In this document: in pieces, positions 16,047 through 24,601 of the stretch
Position numbering within the stretch: the first letter of the stretch is position 1
Layout: each line of letters begins with the position of its first letter
Source: Geomobilibacter sp964431365
Lineage (GTDB): Bacteria; Desulfobacterota; Desulfuromonadia; Geobacterales; DSM-12255
Assembly (NCBI GenBank): GCA_964431365.1
Contig: CAYSJJ010000009.1
Span: 13,857-77,856 of the forward strand
DNA: 64,000 nt
Direction of reading: 5' to 3'
Made by a program: the position numbers and the translations under genes
The notes under the pieces: model-generated
Told to the model about the DNA's origin: nothing
Database searches by the model: none
The model's input: the letters and a program-made list of their open reading frames with translations, nothing else

Positions 16047-18272
16047 ATGAACCGGTACGACTATTACATTAGATTGCTTGCTTCCCTGCTGATCGTGGCT
16101 GCCACGGTGCTTGTCGTGCCGTCGCAGCTCCTGGCGCAGGTCGCGGGCCTGACGACCACATCCCGCCTGAGCGGCAGTGCCGCATTGGAATATGTCAGCT
16201 ACGACGCACGCGGCGAAGGTGAACCCAAGCTCGAAGCATCGTCTCTGGTGCAACGGTACTCCCTGCTCTACCGGACTCAGGGTTATGCCCGCGACCAGCG
16301 GATCGGCAGCTACAAACTGGCGCTCGGCTACGACTGGACCAGTCTCGACTCTACCGTCACGGCCGGGCCGGTAAAAAACGACTATTCCATGCAGAGCGGC
16401 AGGATTCTGTATGACGCGGATCTCCTGATCAACCCGGTCACGCTGCCGTTTTCCTTCCGCGCCTATTCGCGCGACATGGGGAAGAGCCAGATCGAAACCG
16501 ACGGCGACTACCTCCTCTCCAACGGGAACCGTTTGATCACCCCAGGGATCGCCACCAGCCAGACCACGCCCGGGACGAACATCCAGTCCGGCTTTCGCCT
16601 CATATTCGGCGGCGACAAGCCGGGAAGCAAGTTCCGCCAGTATTTCCTGCTCATGCCGGTGTTCCTGGTCGATTACACCGATACCTACACCCGTAATGAC
16701 TCCAGCAACGTAAACTCCGGCAACCGGCTGCAGAAGTGGAACGTCTCGGCAAAGTCGGGCGACAACTGGATCCATTACCGGACCACGAATTTCCGCGACT
16801 TCGTGCTTGCTGACGGCAACTACCAGGAAAAGCAGATCCAGATCGGTCTCATAGACGAGGCCTTTCGCCGGCAGTGGATCCAGCTCACCAACTGGATCAA
16901 GGTCTCGGCGGACGGCCAATACACCAGGCGCACCGGGTCGACAAGCGACAAGGAGCTTGAGGAGTACGACCTGAACCTGTTCGCCGATGCCTCACGCAGG
17001 ACCTGGCAGGCACGGACCTTCACGAACTTCAATCGTGAGATCACCTCCGGCACATTTACCGACACCAGGAAGATTCCTCTCTCTCTCAGCGGCGTCTGGA
17101 ACGCGGATACCGACTGGAGCATCAGTGCCCGCTCCGAAGAAACCCGCTCCATGTCCGTTGCCAGCGGCCAGGTGGTCCCGGGAACAACAGCGAACACCTC
17201 GAGCATGTACGGGTCGCTCAAAGTGAACACCTTCAAGCGCCGGAACTTCACCCTTTCCTCCGGTGCGTCGGTGGAGCGCATCAAGACCACCGGCGGTGCG
17301 GAGACGCTAGGCCTGGAGCTGAGCGTCGAGAGCCGGAGCACCCCCCGTTTCAGCCGTGACCTGAATATGGACGCCCGCCTGTCGGCCCGCTCCTTTGTTG
17401 ATGTGCAGCACGATCAGAAATCCTACAGCAGCGATCTCGCCATGAATGCACGCTACCAGGGGAGCCGCACCCTCTTCGTGAGCTTTACCGATACCGTCTC
17501 CGTTGGCGGGGGGGACCAGGTCAACAGCAGTTCGTCGAATATCAACCAGAACGCCACCCGGGTGTTCGATGCGGGCGGGAATGCGGCGGGTGCCGATCTG
17601 GGGGTGGGATTCATCAGGAATACGGCCTCCGCCTCGGTGAGCTGGACCCCTCTTGCCAAGCTCCAGGCCTCACTGGGACTCGGTCACACGCTCTCCGTCG
17701 CCGACGGGCAGCCGACCCGGCAGATAGCGAGCATCACCAATGATGTCTCGTACATGCTGCCAAACGCGTCGGTCCAGGTGAGCAACTTCTATACCCGGGA
17801 TGACGACGGTGCCGGTAACGTCACGACCAATATCCTCTCCAAGGGAAACCTCAAATACCAGCCGTTCCGTCAAACGTCCGCATTGTTACGGTATGGCTGG
17901 AGCAGGAGCACCTCGGGCGACCGCACCTTTTCCGAGTTGAACCTGCTGCAATCGGTCAGTTACTCGCTCTTCAGGCGGACCGGGGTCAACAGCAGGCTGG
18001 TTGATCTGTATCAGGAGATGGAGTACGTCAAGAGCGACTTTAACCCGAGCAAGAAGACCGTGCTCGTGCGTGCCGTCTATTATCCCTTCTCCCGGCTCTC
18101 CCTGAACGGCCGTGCTTCATACGACTTTCTCAACAGGGCTACCATGTACGGTGGCGGTATTGGTGCGAACTTCAAGCTCGCCGACGCCTCCGCCGATTAC
18201 ACCTATGCCAAGCGGGACGGAGACAAGCGACTGGAGCACCGCTTCAGCGCTAAGGTTCAGAAAAGTTTCTGA
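16047..18272 (+). CDS. Predicted large outer-membrane beta-barrel protein
   Basis: A 741-residue secreted protein with signal peptide (hydrophobic residues 9-28, cleavage near LLAQ). The mature part is rich in alternating polar/hydrophobic stretches with aromatic ends (YKLALGYDWTSLDS, FSFRAYSRDM, SADYTYAKRDG) separated by polar turns, and the last residue is phenylalanine (RFSAKVQKSF), the usual BAM-recognised end of a barrel. I estimate more than 20 strands. The length is similar to MtrB/PioB-type porins that sheath cytochromes, but I see no direct MtrB motif. Directly downstream of omcE and with its own sigma-54-like site, it may be the outer-membrane pore for that system; this is inference from topology and position. 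Confidence 0.7.
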   Translation: MNRYDYYIRLLASLLIVAATVLVVPSQLLAQVAGLTTTSRLSGSAALEYVSYDARGEGEPKLEASSLVQRYSLLYRTQGYARDQRIGSYKLALGYDWTSLDSTVTAGPVKNDYSMQSGRILYDADLLINPVTLPFSFRAYSRDMGKSQIETDGDYLLSNGNRLITPGIATSQTTPGTNIQSGFRLIFGGDKPGSKFRQYFLLMPVFLVDYTDTYTRNDSSNVNSGNRLQKWNVSAKSGDNWIHYRTTNFRDFVLADGNYQEKQIQIGLIDEAFRRQWIQLTNWIKVSADGQYTRRTGSTSDKELEEYDLNLFADASRRTWQARTFTNFNREITSGTFTDTRKIPLSLSGVWNADTDWSISARSEETRSMSVASGQVVPGTTANTSSMYGSLKVNTFKRRNFTLSSGASVERIKTTGGAETLGLELSVESRSTPRFSRDLNMDARLSARSFVDVQHDQKSYSSDLAMNARYQGSRTLFVSFTDTVSVGGGDQVNSSSSNINQNATRVFDAGGNAAGADLGVGFIRNTASASVSWTPLAKLQASLGLGHTLSVADGQPTRQIASITNDVSYMLPNASVQVSNFYTRDDDGAGNVTTNILSKGNLKYQPFRQTSALLRYGWSRSTSGDRTFSELNLLQSVSYSLFRRTGVNSRLVDLYQEMEYVKSDFNPSKKTVLVRAVYYPFSRLSLNGRASYDFLNRATMYGGGIGANFKLADASADYTYAKRDGDKRLEHRFSAKVQKSF

Positions 18273-18301
18273 CCGGATGCTCGATTTGTGGATGCAGAAT
18301 G

Positions 18302-18327
18302 GCCGGGATTTCCCGGTCTTTCTGTTT
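18302..18327 (+). terminator. Likely terminator after the barrel gene
   Basis: GCCGGG-ATTT-CCCGGT hairpin followed by the T-rich CTTTCTGTTT. Confidence 0.7.
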
Positions 18328-18369
18328 CGGCGCCGTCCCCACGAGAAGGCTAGAACCAATGTGCTTGGT

Positions 18370-18520
18370 TATCTCCACGTGCTCTGTGAACTCTGTGAGA
18401 GAGCGCCGTCAAGGGTTTTAGAGTCGACACTTTCTCTCACCCGTTCGCGATGCTCACTAGAGGTCACAGAGGGCACAGAGAAGAACTTGGCTGGGGAGTG
18501 GTGGTTAGGTGCGTGAATCA
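18370..18520 (+). repeat. Palindromic repeat element, copy 1
   Basis: The left arm (TGCTCTGTGAACTCTGTGAG) and right arm (CACAGAGGGCACAGAG) are inverted relative to each other and built from degenerate 7-base steps. The centre contains TTTCTCTCACCCGTTCGCGA (from 18431), which is found again 149 bases downstream in copy 2. No coding potential is apparent. Confidence 0.7.
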
Positions 18521-18528
18521 CCCCTAGG

Positions 18529-18666
18529 TTTCTCTGTGTGCTCTGTGAGAGGCCGCCTTTAAAGGTTTAGAATCGAGTCTTTCTCTCACCCGTTCGCGAT
18601 GCTCACTGGAGGTCACGGAGAGCAGAGAGCAAGGCTTGGCTGGGAGCGGTTCGGTGCGTGCATCAC
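18529..18666 (+). repeat. Palindromic repeat element, copy 2
   Basis: Tandem copy of the preceding element. A 28-base identical core occupies 18580-18607 (18431-18458 in copy 1). The arms, TCTCTGTGTGCTCTGTGAG and GTCACGGAGAGCAGAGAG, are again inverted. Even the right flank (GTGCGTG, ATCAC) is shared, so the duplication includes flanking sequence. Confidence 0.7.
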
Positions 18667-18694
18667 TAATTTCGAGTAGCGAGTAACGGTCTTG

Positions 18695-19678
18695 ATGACG
18701 ATATCGGTGATCATTCCGGTCAAGCCGGGGGGGCGCGTCCGGGCCCTGGCCCCTCTGGAGCATGCCGCGTATCCTGCCGAGCTCTACGAGATAATCGTCG
18801 CCGAGGGGCGGCGACCCAGCTCGCAGCGGAACCGGGCCGCCCATGCCGCCCGGGGCGATATCCTCTATTTCCTCGATGACGACTCGCTCATCGACCCCGC
18901 CAACCTGGAGAAGCTCTCCCGACTCTTTGCTGACGCCGACGTGGCGGCGGCCGGCGGACCGTCGCTCACCCCTGCCGACGACACCCCCCTGCAGCACGCC
19001 TTTGGCCTCACCCTTGCCTCTCCGCTCGGCGGCGGCGCGGTGCGTAATCGATACCGTCGCAGCGGCAGCGTGCGCCGTACCGATGACAGTGAGCTGATCC
19101 TCTGTAATCTGGCGTTCAGGAAGTCGGTGTTCGTCGCCGCCGGCGGGTTGGACGGCCGTCTCTATCCGAACGAAGAGAACGAGCTCATGGACCGGATCAA
19201 GGCCGGCGGCGGGCAGCTTGTCCACGACCCCGACCTTGTTGTTCACCGGAGTCAACGCTCCACGGTCCGGGCCTATCTGCGCCAGCTTTTCACCTACGGA
19301 CGTGGCCGGGGAGAGCAGACCCGCATCAGCCGCAGCTGCAAATTTGTCAGTTTCCTTCCCACCCTCTTTCTGTTATACGTTATGATGCTCATGCTGGTAG
19401 TACCACCCTGGCCGGTCTGGGTGCCGCTCTGCTGCTATCTCGCGGGGGTCGTCGGCGAATCGGCGCGCTCGCTGATCGCTGGCTCTTCTCTTGCCACGGC
19501 GCTGCACCTGCTCTGGACCGTGCCTGCCCTCCATGGCTGCTATGGCGCCGGACTCGTCGCCGGCCTGACCCGGCCGCGCCACGCAAGCCCCGGTGCAGGG
19601 GAGGGGGAGGTGACGTTGCGGGTCGTGAAACCTTTCGAGGGAACCGGCGAGGCGGAGCAGGCTGGCCATATGGCGTAG
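18695..19678 (+). CDS. GT2 glycosyltransferase with C-terminal membrane segments
   Basis: A 327-residue protein. The GT-A domain begins at MTISVIIPVKPGGRVRAL, with a metal-binding motif YFLDDDSLIDP near residue 67 and the acceptor-side phrase LYPNEENELMDRI near residue 168. Two hydrophobic segments lie around residues 225-250 and 260-290. The usual first DD after strand 2 is replaced by IIVAEGRRPSSQRN, a shorter loop typical of mycofactocin- and hopanoid-type GT2s. ATG 18695 is preferred over TTG 18692; no strong ribosome site is seen. It stands alone between repeat elements and a terminator. Substrate unknown. Confidence 0.8.
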   Translation: MTISVIIPVKPGGRVRALAPLEHAAYPAELYEIIVAEGRRPSSQRNRAAHAARGDILYFLDDDSLIDPANLEKLSRLFADADVAAAGGPSLTPADDTPLQHAFGLTLASPLGGGAVRNRYRRSGSVRRTDDSELILCNLAFRKSVFVAAGGLDGRLYPNEENELMDRIKAGGGQLVHDPDLVVHRSQRSTVRAYLRQLFTYGRGRGEQTRISRSCKFVSFLPTLFLLYVMMLMLVVPPWPVWVPLCCYLAGVVGESARSLIAGSSLATALHLLWTVPALHGCYGAGLVAGLTRPRHASPGAGEGEVTLRVVKPFEGTGEAEQAGHMA

Positions 19679-19686
19679 CCGGGGTG

Positions 19687-19714
19687 TCGACGCCGTTTAC
19701 CGGGCGTCGATTTT
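19687..19714 (+). terminator. Likely terminator after the GT2 gene
   Basis: Eight-base-pair stem TCGACGCC/GGCGTCGA with loop GTTTACCG and four T residues after it. Confidence 0.6.
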
Positions 19715-19786
19715 GAACTAGCTTTCATGTTGAAATTTCAAAGGAAATTCTCCGTCTCTGCAGTAAGGTGGATGGAGTGGTACTCT

Positions 19787-19802
19787 TGGCTCATTTTTTG
19801 CT
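19787..19802 (+). promoter_or_regulatory. Sigma-54 promoter of the YVTN-repeat gene
   Basis: TGGCTCATTTTTTGCT differs from TGGCAC-R-N4-TTGCW only at the fifth base and has the exact ten-base GG-GC spacing. It lies about 50 bases upstream of ATG 19854. Confidence 0.75.
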
Positions 19803-19853
19803 GAAATGTCGTAAAGATTAGAGCGTATTTTCGCGATGCCTGAGGAGGACGCT

Positions 19854-21689
19854 ATGTATTTCAGGTTGCTGGTCACCATTCTCAGTCTGCTGCTGTATGC
19901 GAGCCTTGCGGCTGCCGCACCGTTTGCGTACATAGCAAACAGTGGGGCCGATTCCGTAACGGCGATCGATGCCGGGGCAACCCCGCCGGCCGTGACAGCC
20001 ACGATCACCCTGCCGCCGTCGAGCTATCCGTATTCGGTATCTGTAAGTCCGAACGGTGTTCACGCCTACGTTGCCTGCCAGGATTCCCTGCAGGTAGCGG
20101 TGATCGATACGATCACGAACGCCGTTGTGCGGACCCTGTCCCTCACCTACAAGCCCGGCGGATTGGCGGTGAATGCCGCGGAAACACGGCTCTATGTGGC
20201 GGACAACAACAGCAACACGCTGACGGTCATCGACATCAGCAGGTTGTTCGACACCGGTGCCGCATCCGAAGTGAGCAGGGTGCCGCTGGACGCCTCGACG
20301 GCAAACACGGTTCCTGAAGGGGTGGTTCTCAACCCGGCGGGCAACAAGCTCTACGTGGCCAATGCCGGCACGGGCAAGATCACGGTTGTCAACGTGAACG
20401 ACGTCACCGACGTCTACACGAAGGCGGCGGATATCGCCCTCGATCCGTCGGATTACCCCATGGGGCTCGCCCTCAATACTGCCGGCAGCAAGCTCTACGT
20501 TGCCAACATGTATTCGGGCACCGTGGCGCTGATCGACACGGCCACCAATGCGCTGGTGAAGAGGCTTAACGTCGATGCCGGCCCGCTCTCGGTAGCGATC
20601 AACCCGAACCCGGCCCACAAGTTCGCCTACGTACCGAGCAATACCCTGAACACGGTACGGTTCATCGACACCGGCGCCACGCCGAGCGACGTAGTGCTCT
20701 CGTCGCCGGCCCCGCTGGCCGGGCAGATGCCTTGGGGGATCGCTGTCACCCCGGACGGCTCCAGGGTTCTGGTCGTCAACAACAAGGACAATACGGTATC
20801 CGTGCTTGACGCGGTCACCGGCGCAGCCGTCACCGGCAGCCCGATCACGGTCGGCACCAAGCCGACGAGCATGGGTAACTTCATGAGCCCGGCTTACCAG
20901 TACGTGGTGAACGTCAGCATCGACGCCGCCGGCACCGGTACCGGTTCCGTCGCCCCCGGCATCGGGGCCATCCCGGTGACAGGCTTTGGCCGGTCGTTCT
21001 TCTTCACGCCGAACAGCGGCTCAGTCATCGACAGCGTCACCCTGAACGGCGTTGCCAAGGGCGCGCCGACGACTATCGATATCAACAACATCACTGCCGA
21101 CCAGAATCTGGTGGTCAAGTTCGCCACGACCGGGAGCGTCAACCGTCAGCCTCTCACCATCGACCTGCTGAACATCGGTGGCCGGGTCTACACGACCCCG
21201 GCTGGTATCGACATCACCAGCGGTACCGCCACCGCTCAGTTTGACACCAATACCAATGTGGATATCAACGTGGATTTCACCGCTAACCCAACCCGCCAGA
21301 TCAAGGCCTGGGGCGGGGCATGCGCCAGTACGTCGATATATGCCCCCAAGTGTACGGTGACCATGGATGCCGCCAAGTCGGTGACGATCGAGTTCAAGGA
21401 TAAGGATACGTCAACCGGACCGGTTTACATCCCGGAAACCAATACGTTCTTCCAGTCGATCGCTTCTGCCCTGCTGGCAGCCACTGATGGCCAGACCATT
21501 AAGGTTCTTGCTTCCTATAGTGTGGTAGAAGACCTCATGGCAAACAACAGTAACGGCGCGCAGGTAAGCCTTAGCACTGGCTGGAACGATCAAAGCTTCA
21601 GCTCACGGACAACTGGAAATATGACCAGGGTCGGCTCACTTATCATTCAGAAAAATGCTCTCATAGCCGACAATATTTCGATTCAATAA
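19854..21689 (+). CDS. Secreted YVTN beta-propeller protein with beta-repeat C-terminus
   Basis: A 611-residue exported protein; the signal peptide ends near LAAAAPFAY. Residues 20-345 form a seven-bladed YVTN propeller (PFAYIANSGADSVTAIDA, NKLYVANAGTGKITVVNV, SKLYVANMYSGTVALIDT). Two InlB-type beta modules follow (residues 350-425, FTPNSGSVIDSVTLNGVAKG; and 430-520, with three cysteines). The C-terminal 90 residues (TGWNDQSF...GSLIIQKNALIADNISIQ) resemble the beta-helix start module found at the end of many Geobacter surface proteins. AGGAGG precedes ATG 19854. It is preceded by a sigma-54 promoter, so it may belong with the omcE regulon. Function is not known; adhesion or surface scaffolding is a guess from the domains. 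Confidence 0.85.
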   Translation: MYFRLLVTILSLLLYASLAAAAPFAYIANSGADSVTAIDAGATPPAVTATITLPPSSYPYSVSVSPNGVHAYVACQDSLQVAVIDTITNAVVRTLSLTYKPGGLAVNAAETRLYVADNNSNTLTVIDISRLFDTGAASEVSRVPLDASTANTVPEGVVLNPAGNKLYVANAGTGKITVVNVNDVTDVYTKAADIALDPSDYPMGLALNTAGSKLYVANMYSGTVALIDTATNALVKRLNVDAGPLSVAINPNPAHKFAYVPSNTLNTVRFIDTGATPSDVVLSSPAPLAGQMPWGIAVTPDGSRVLVVNNKDNTVSVLDAVTGAAVTGSPITVGTKPTSMGNFMSPAYQYVVNVSIDAAGTGTGSVAPGIGAIPVTGFGRSFFFTPNSGSVIDSVTLNGVAKGAPTTIDINNITADQNLVVKFATTGSVNRQPLTIDLLNIGGRVYTTPAGIDITSGTATAQFDTNTNVDINVDFTANPTRQIKAWGGACASTSIYAPKCTVTMDAAKSVTIEFKDKDTSTGPVYIPETNTFFQSIASALLAATDGQTIKVLASYSVVEDLMANNSNGAQVSLSTGWNDQSFSSRTTGNMTRVGSLIIQKNALIADNISIQ

Positions 21690-21740
21690 TCTATAGAAAC
21701 TTGTCACGAGTCTTAACTTAAAAGAAACAGGAGGCTTAAA

Positions 21741-22511
21741 ATGAAAAGAGTTGCAAAAACATTATTTACGGCGGCTGCAATCCTTTCAATTGCTATTACC
21801 GTTGAAGCTGCAAGTACACCTAAGCTTCAAGTAAAGGATGGCTCTGGTAATACAAAGTTCGTGGTCAATGATGATGGAACTACTGGCATTGGTACATCTT
21901 CAGCGCCATACCCGGTAACAATTGATTCTAGTATTGCGTCAGCAGTTCCTGCCGGTGTCGGTATGGTTATGTTGCAGGGTTCGAACGGCTCCAACAAGGA
22001 GCGTATTGAGATAAGATCTTTTGCTGCGGACCCAACCTTTTCCGCACCGGTTATCCAAGGTAAAGGTTACAGCTACGACGCTGTGAATAACGTCCCAGCA
22101 AACACAAAAGCTGGTCAGTTTTTGTTTATGCTCGGCGGTAGCGGTCATGATGGTTCCGCCATTGTGGTTGGCAATAAGGCTCTTGTTAAGATCAAGGCTG
22201 AGGCAGACTGGTCTGCAACATCGAATTCAACACAGATTGGATTCGAAACAACTCCTGTCGGCAGCACAACTAAAGCTGAGAGAATGTTGATTACCGGTGC
22301 TGGCAATGTCGGTATTGGTACTTCTGCTCCATCACAAAAGCTTGAAGTCAACGGTGGTGTTAGAATGAATACTGCTACTGCTCGTCCGACAACCTGCGAT
22401 GCTACAACCCGCGGAACTATCTGGTTTGTGCAGGATGCAGCTAATCAGAACGATAGCCTCTCCGTATGTGCACTCAAAGCAGGTGTCTACGGCTGGCAGC
22501 CACTTTTCTAG
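21741..22511 (+). CDS. Secreted tail-fibre-like repeat protein
   Basis: A 256-residue protein with signal peptide (cleavage near TVEAAS). The phrase TTGIGTSSAPYPVTIDSS near residue 48 recurs as NVGIGTSAPSQKLEVNGGV near residue 196. This GIGT-x-P-x-x-L-x-V-x-G motif is typical of phage tail-fibre shafts and surface proteins of Bacteroidetes and Geobacter. The C-terminus (RPTTCDATTRGTIWFVQDA...LKAGVYGWQPLF) is a small cysteine-containing cap common after such shafts. No peptidase S74 chaperone domain is present. The gene is less GC-rich than its neighbours, suggesting transfer. It follows the YVTN gene by 51 bases and is probably co-transcribed. Confidence 0.75.
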   Translation: MKRVAKTLFTAAAILSIAITVEAASTPKLQVKDGSGNTKFVVNDDGTTGIGTSSAPYPVTIDSSIASAVPAGVGMVMLQGSNGSNKERIEIRSFAADPTFSAPVIQGKGYSYDAVNNVPANTKAGQFLFMLGGSGHDGSAIVVGNKALVKIKAEADWSATSNSTQIGFETTPVGSTTKAERMLITGAGNVGIGTSAPSQKLEVNGGVRMNTATARPTTCDATTRGTIWFVQDAANQNDSLSVCALKAGVYGWQPLF

Positions 22512-22532
22512 ATTCCACTTGCAGCGTTCTTG

Positions 22533-22572
22533 TGAGGCGGCTACTGACGTGGCCGCCTCATTTCTTTGTTTA
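22533..22572 (+). terminator. Rho-independent terminator
   Basis: Stem TGAGGCGGC/GCCGCCTCA with a ten-base loop, followed by TTTCTTTGTTT. Confidence 0.85.
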
Positions 22573-22697
22573 ACGTCGAATAACGATTTGTCTGTGTACG
22601 TGTACAACTCGCTAAACAACAAACTGCTTGCCCCCAGTGCGAGAAATGCTTCTGACAATGTCTTGACTCCCAACATCTCCGTCGCTATAGTAAGTCG

Positions 22698-23507
22698 ATG
22701 TTAATTCGCATTTTTTCTGCGTTTATCACCGAACTCCTTTCCCGCCGCCAGATGATCCTGGAACTGGTCAAGAGGGACTTCAAAACCAAGTATCTCGGCT
22801 CCTACCTGGGGATCCTCTGGGCTTTCGTCCACCCCACCGTCTACATCGTCATCCTCTGGTTCGTCTTCCAGGTGGGGTTCAAGTCCCAGCCGGCAGGCAA
22901 CACCCCCTTCGTCCTCTGGATGCTCTGCGGCATCATCCCCTGGTTTTTTTTCAGCGAGTGCCTGGCGAACGCCACCACTGCCGTTCTTGACAACGCCTTT
23001 CTCTTGAAGAAGATGAACTTCAGCGTGGGGATGCTCCCCATCGTCAAGATCCTCTCGGCCCTGGTCCTTCACCTCTTCTTCCTGGTGGTCATTGTCGTGA
23101 TGTTTGTGCTGTACGGCCTACCGCTCACCCTTCACATCCTACAGATCCTGTACTACCTCTTTGCCGCCATAGTCCTCCTTCTCGGTCTCTCCTGGTTTAC
23201 CTCCTCGGTGGTCTTGTTCTTCCGTGATATGGGACAGATTGTTTCCATGGCACTGCAGTTCGCTTTCTGGGTCACCCCTATTTTCTGGTCTGCCAAGATA
23301 CTCCCGATGAAGTATCTCAACCTGGTAAAGCTGAACCCGGTCTACTATCTGGTGGAAGGGTACCGGGAAAGCTTCATCTACCACACCTGGTTCTGGCAGA
23401 GCCACCCCATGCTGACCCTCTATTACTGGAGCGTCACCGGCTGCATCTTCGTGGTTGGGGCGGTGGTGTTCAGGAGACTGCGGCCACACTTCGCGGACGT
23501 GCTGTAG
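22698..23507 (+). CDS. wzm: Wzm, permease of ABC-dependent polysaccharide export
   Basis: A 269-residue ABC-2 type permease with six hydrophobic segments. The N-terminal amphipathic region LLSRRQMILELVKRDFKTKY and YLGSYLGILWAFVHP are classic for Wzm/RfbA/TagG proteins, and AFWVTPIFWSAKILP precedes the last two helices. Wzm forms the inner-membrane channel that moves undecaprenyl-PP-linked O-antigen or capsule glycan. Its expected partner, the ATPase Wzt, is not adjacent: it lies 6 kb downstream at 29454 behind a sulfur operon. No strong ribosome site precedes ATG 22698. Confidence 0.92.
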   Translation: MLIRIFSAFITELLSRRQMILELVKRDFKTKYLGSYLGILWAFVHPTVYIVILWFVFQVGFKSQPAGNTPFVLWMLCGIIPWFFFSECLANATTAVLDNAFLLKKMNFSVGMLPIVKILSALVLHLFFLVVIVVMFVLYGLPLTLHILQILYYLFAAIVLLLGLSWFTSSVVLFFRDMGQIVSMALQFAFWVTPIFWSAKILPMKYLNLVKLNPVYYLVEGYRESFIYHTWFWQSHPMLTLYYWSVTGCIFVVGAVVFRRLRPHFADVL

Positions 23508-23692
23508 ATGCGAGGGTAATACAATAGGCGATGAGGGTTGGCCGTAAGCTATGGCATTTATGATTCCTCCAACGCACTCTCAACTGCTTATCGGAGAATC
23601 AAAGGTTCGCTGGCGATTGATAGCAAGCGGCGAGTTGTCTGTCCACGCTTAATAATGATATGGTACTGTCTTCGAAACGAAGGGAGCCGCGA

Positions 23693-24601
23693 TTGAACGA
23701 ACGACTTACTCTTACCCTCCTCGACGAACTGGAAGCCGAGGCGATCCAGATCATCCGCGAGGTTGCCGCCGAGGCCGAGCGGCCGGTGATGATGTACTCC
23801 ATCGGCAAGGACTCGTCGGTCATGCTCCTTCTGGCCCGTAAGGCCTTTTACCCGGCCCCCGTCCCTTTTCCGCTTCTCCATGTTGATACCTCTCTCAAGT
23901 TCCCGGAGATGATCGCCTTCCGCGACCGGATGGCCCGTGAGATCGACTTCGAGCTGCGTGTGCATGCTAACCGACAGGCCCTTAAGGAAGGGGCCAACCC
24001 GTGGGAGATGGGGACGGTCCGCTGCTGCGGGCTTCTGAAGACCCAGGCCTTGCTGGATGCCCTCCGGGCAGGGGGATACGACATGGTCATGGGCGGGGCC
24101 CGGCGGGAAGAGGAGCGTTCACGGGCCAAGGAGCGGGTCTTTTCGTTCCGCGACAGTCACGGCCAGTGGGATCCGCGCCGCCAGCGGCCGGAGTTCTGGC
24201 AGCTCTACAACACGCGCCTGCAGGCCGGTGAGAGCATGCGGGTCTTCCCTCTCTCCAACTGGACCGAACTGGACGTCTGGCGCTACATCGCCCGCGAACG
24301 GATCGAGGTGGTTCCCCTCTATTTCGCCGCCGACCGGGAGGTGGTGGAGCGGGCCGGTCAGCTGATCCCGGTCGGTGTCGGCACCCGGCTGAATCCCGGT
24401 GAACGGAAGGAGATCCGGCTCTGCCGGTTCCGTACCCTAGGCTGCTATCCCTGCACCGGGGCGGTGGCATCATCGGCCGCCACGGTCGAGGAGATTATCG
24501 TGGAACTGGAAGCGATCCGTCAGTCCGAACGGACGACTAGGATCATTGACCACGACCAGGATGGCTCCATGGAACGGAAAAAGCGGGAGGGATACTTTTG
24601 A
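23693..24601 (+). CDS. cysD: CysD/NodP, sulfate adenylyltransferase small subunit
   Basis: PAPS-reductase-fold subunit that, with CysN, makes adenosine 5'-phosphosulfate (APS) from sulfate and ATP. The length is 302 residues. TTG 23693 is chosen: AGGGAG lies six bases before it and the family N-terminus (HL..LEAE.I.IIREVAAE) aligns from there. The PP-loop is MYSIGKDSSVML near residue 34. HVDTSLKFPEM, GGARREEERSRAKER and the cysteine-containing FRTLGCYPCTGAV follow. The stop overlaps the cysNC start by one base (TGATG). The operon lies between wzm and wzt, as nodPQ lies with a sulfotransferase in rhizobia. Confidence 0.95.
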   Translation: MNERLTLTLLDELEAEAIQIIREVAAEAERPVMMYSIGKDSSVMLLLARKAFYPAPVPFPLLHVDTSLKFPEMIAFRDRMAREIDFELRVHANRQALKEGANPWEMGTVRCCGLLKTQALLDALRAGGYDMVMGGARREEERSRAKERVFSFRDSHGQWDPRRQRPEFWQLYNTRLQAGESMRVFPLSNWTELDVWRYIARERIEVVPLYFAADREVVERAGQLIPVGVGTRLNPGERKEIRLCRFRTLGCYPCTGAVASSAATVEEIIVELEAIRQSERTTRIIDHDQDGSMERKKREGYF

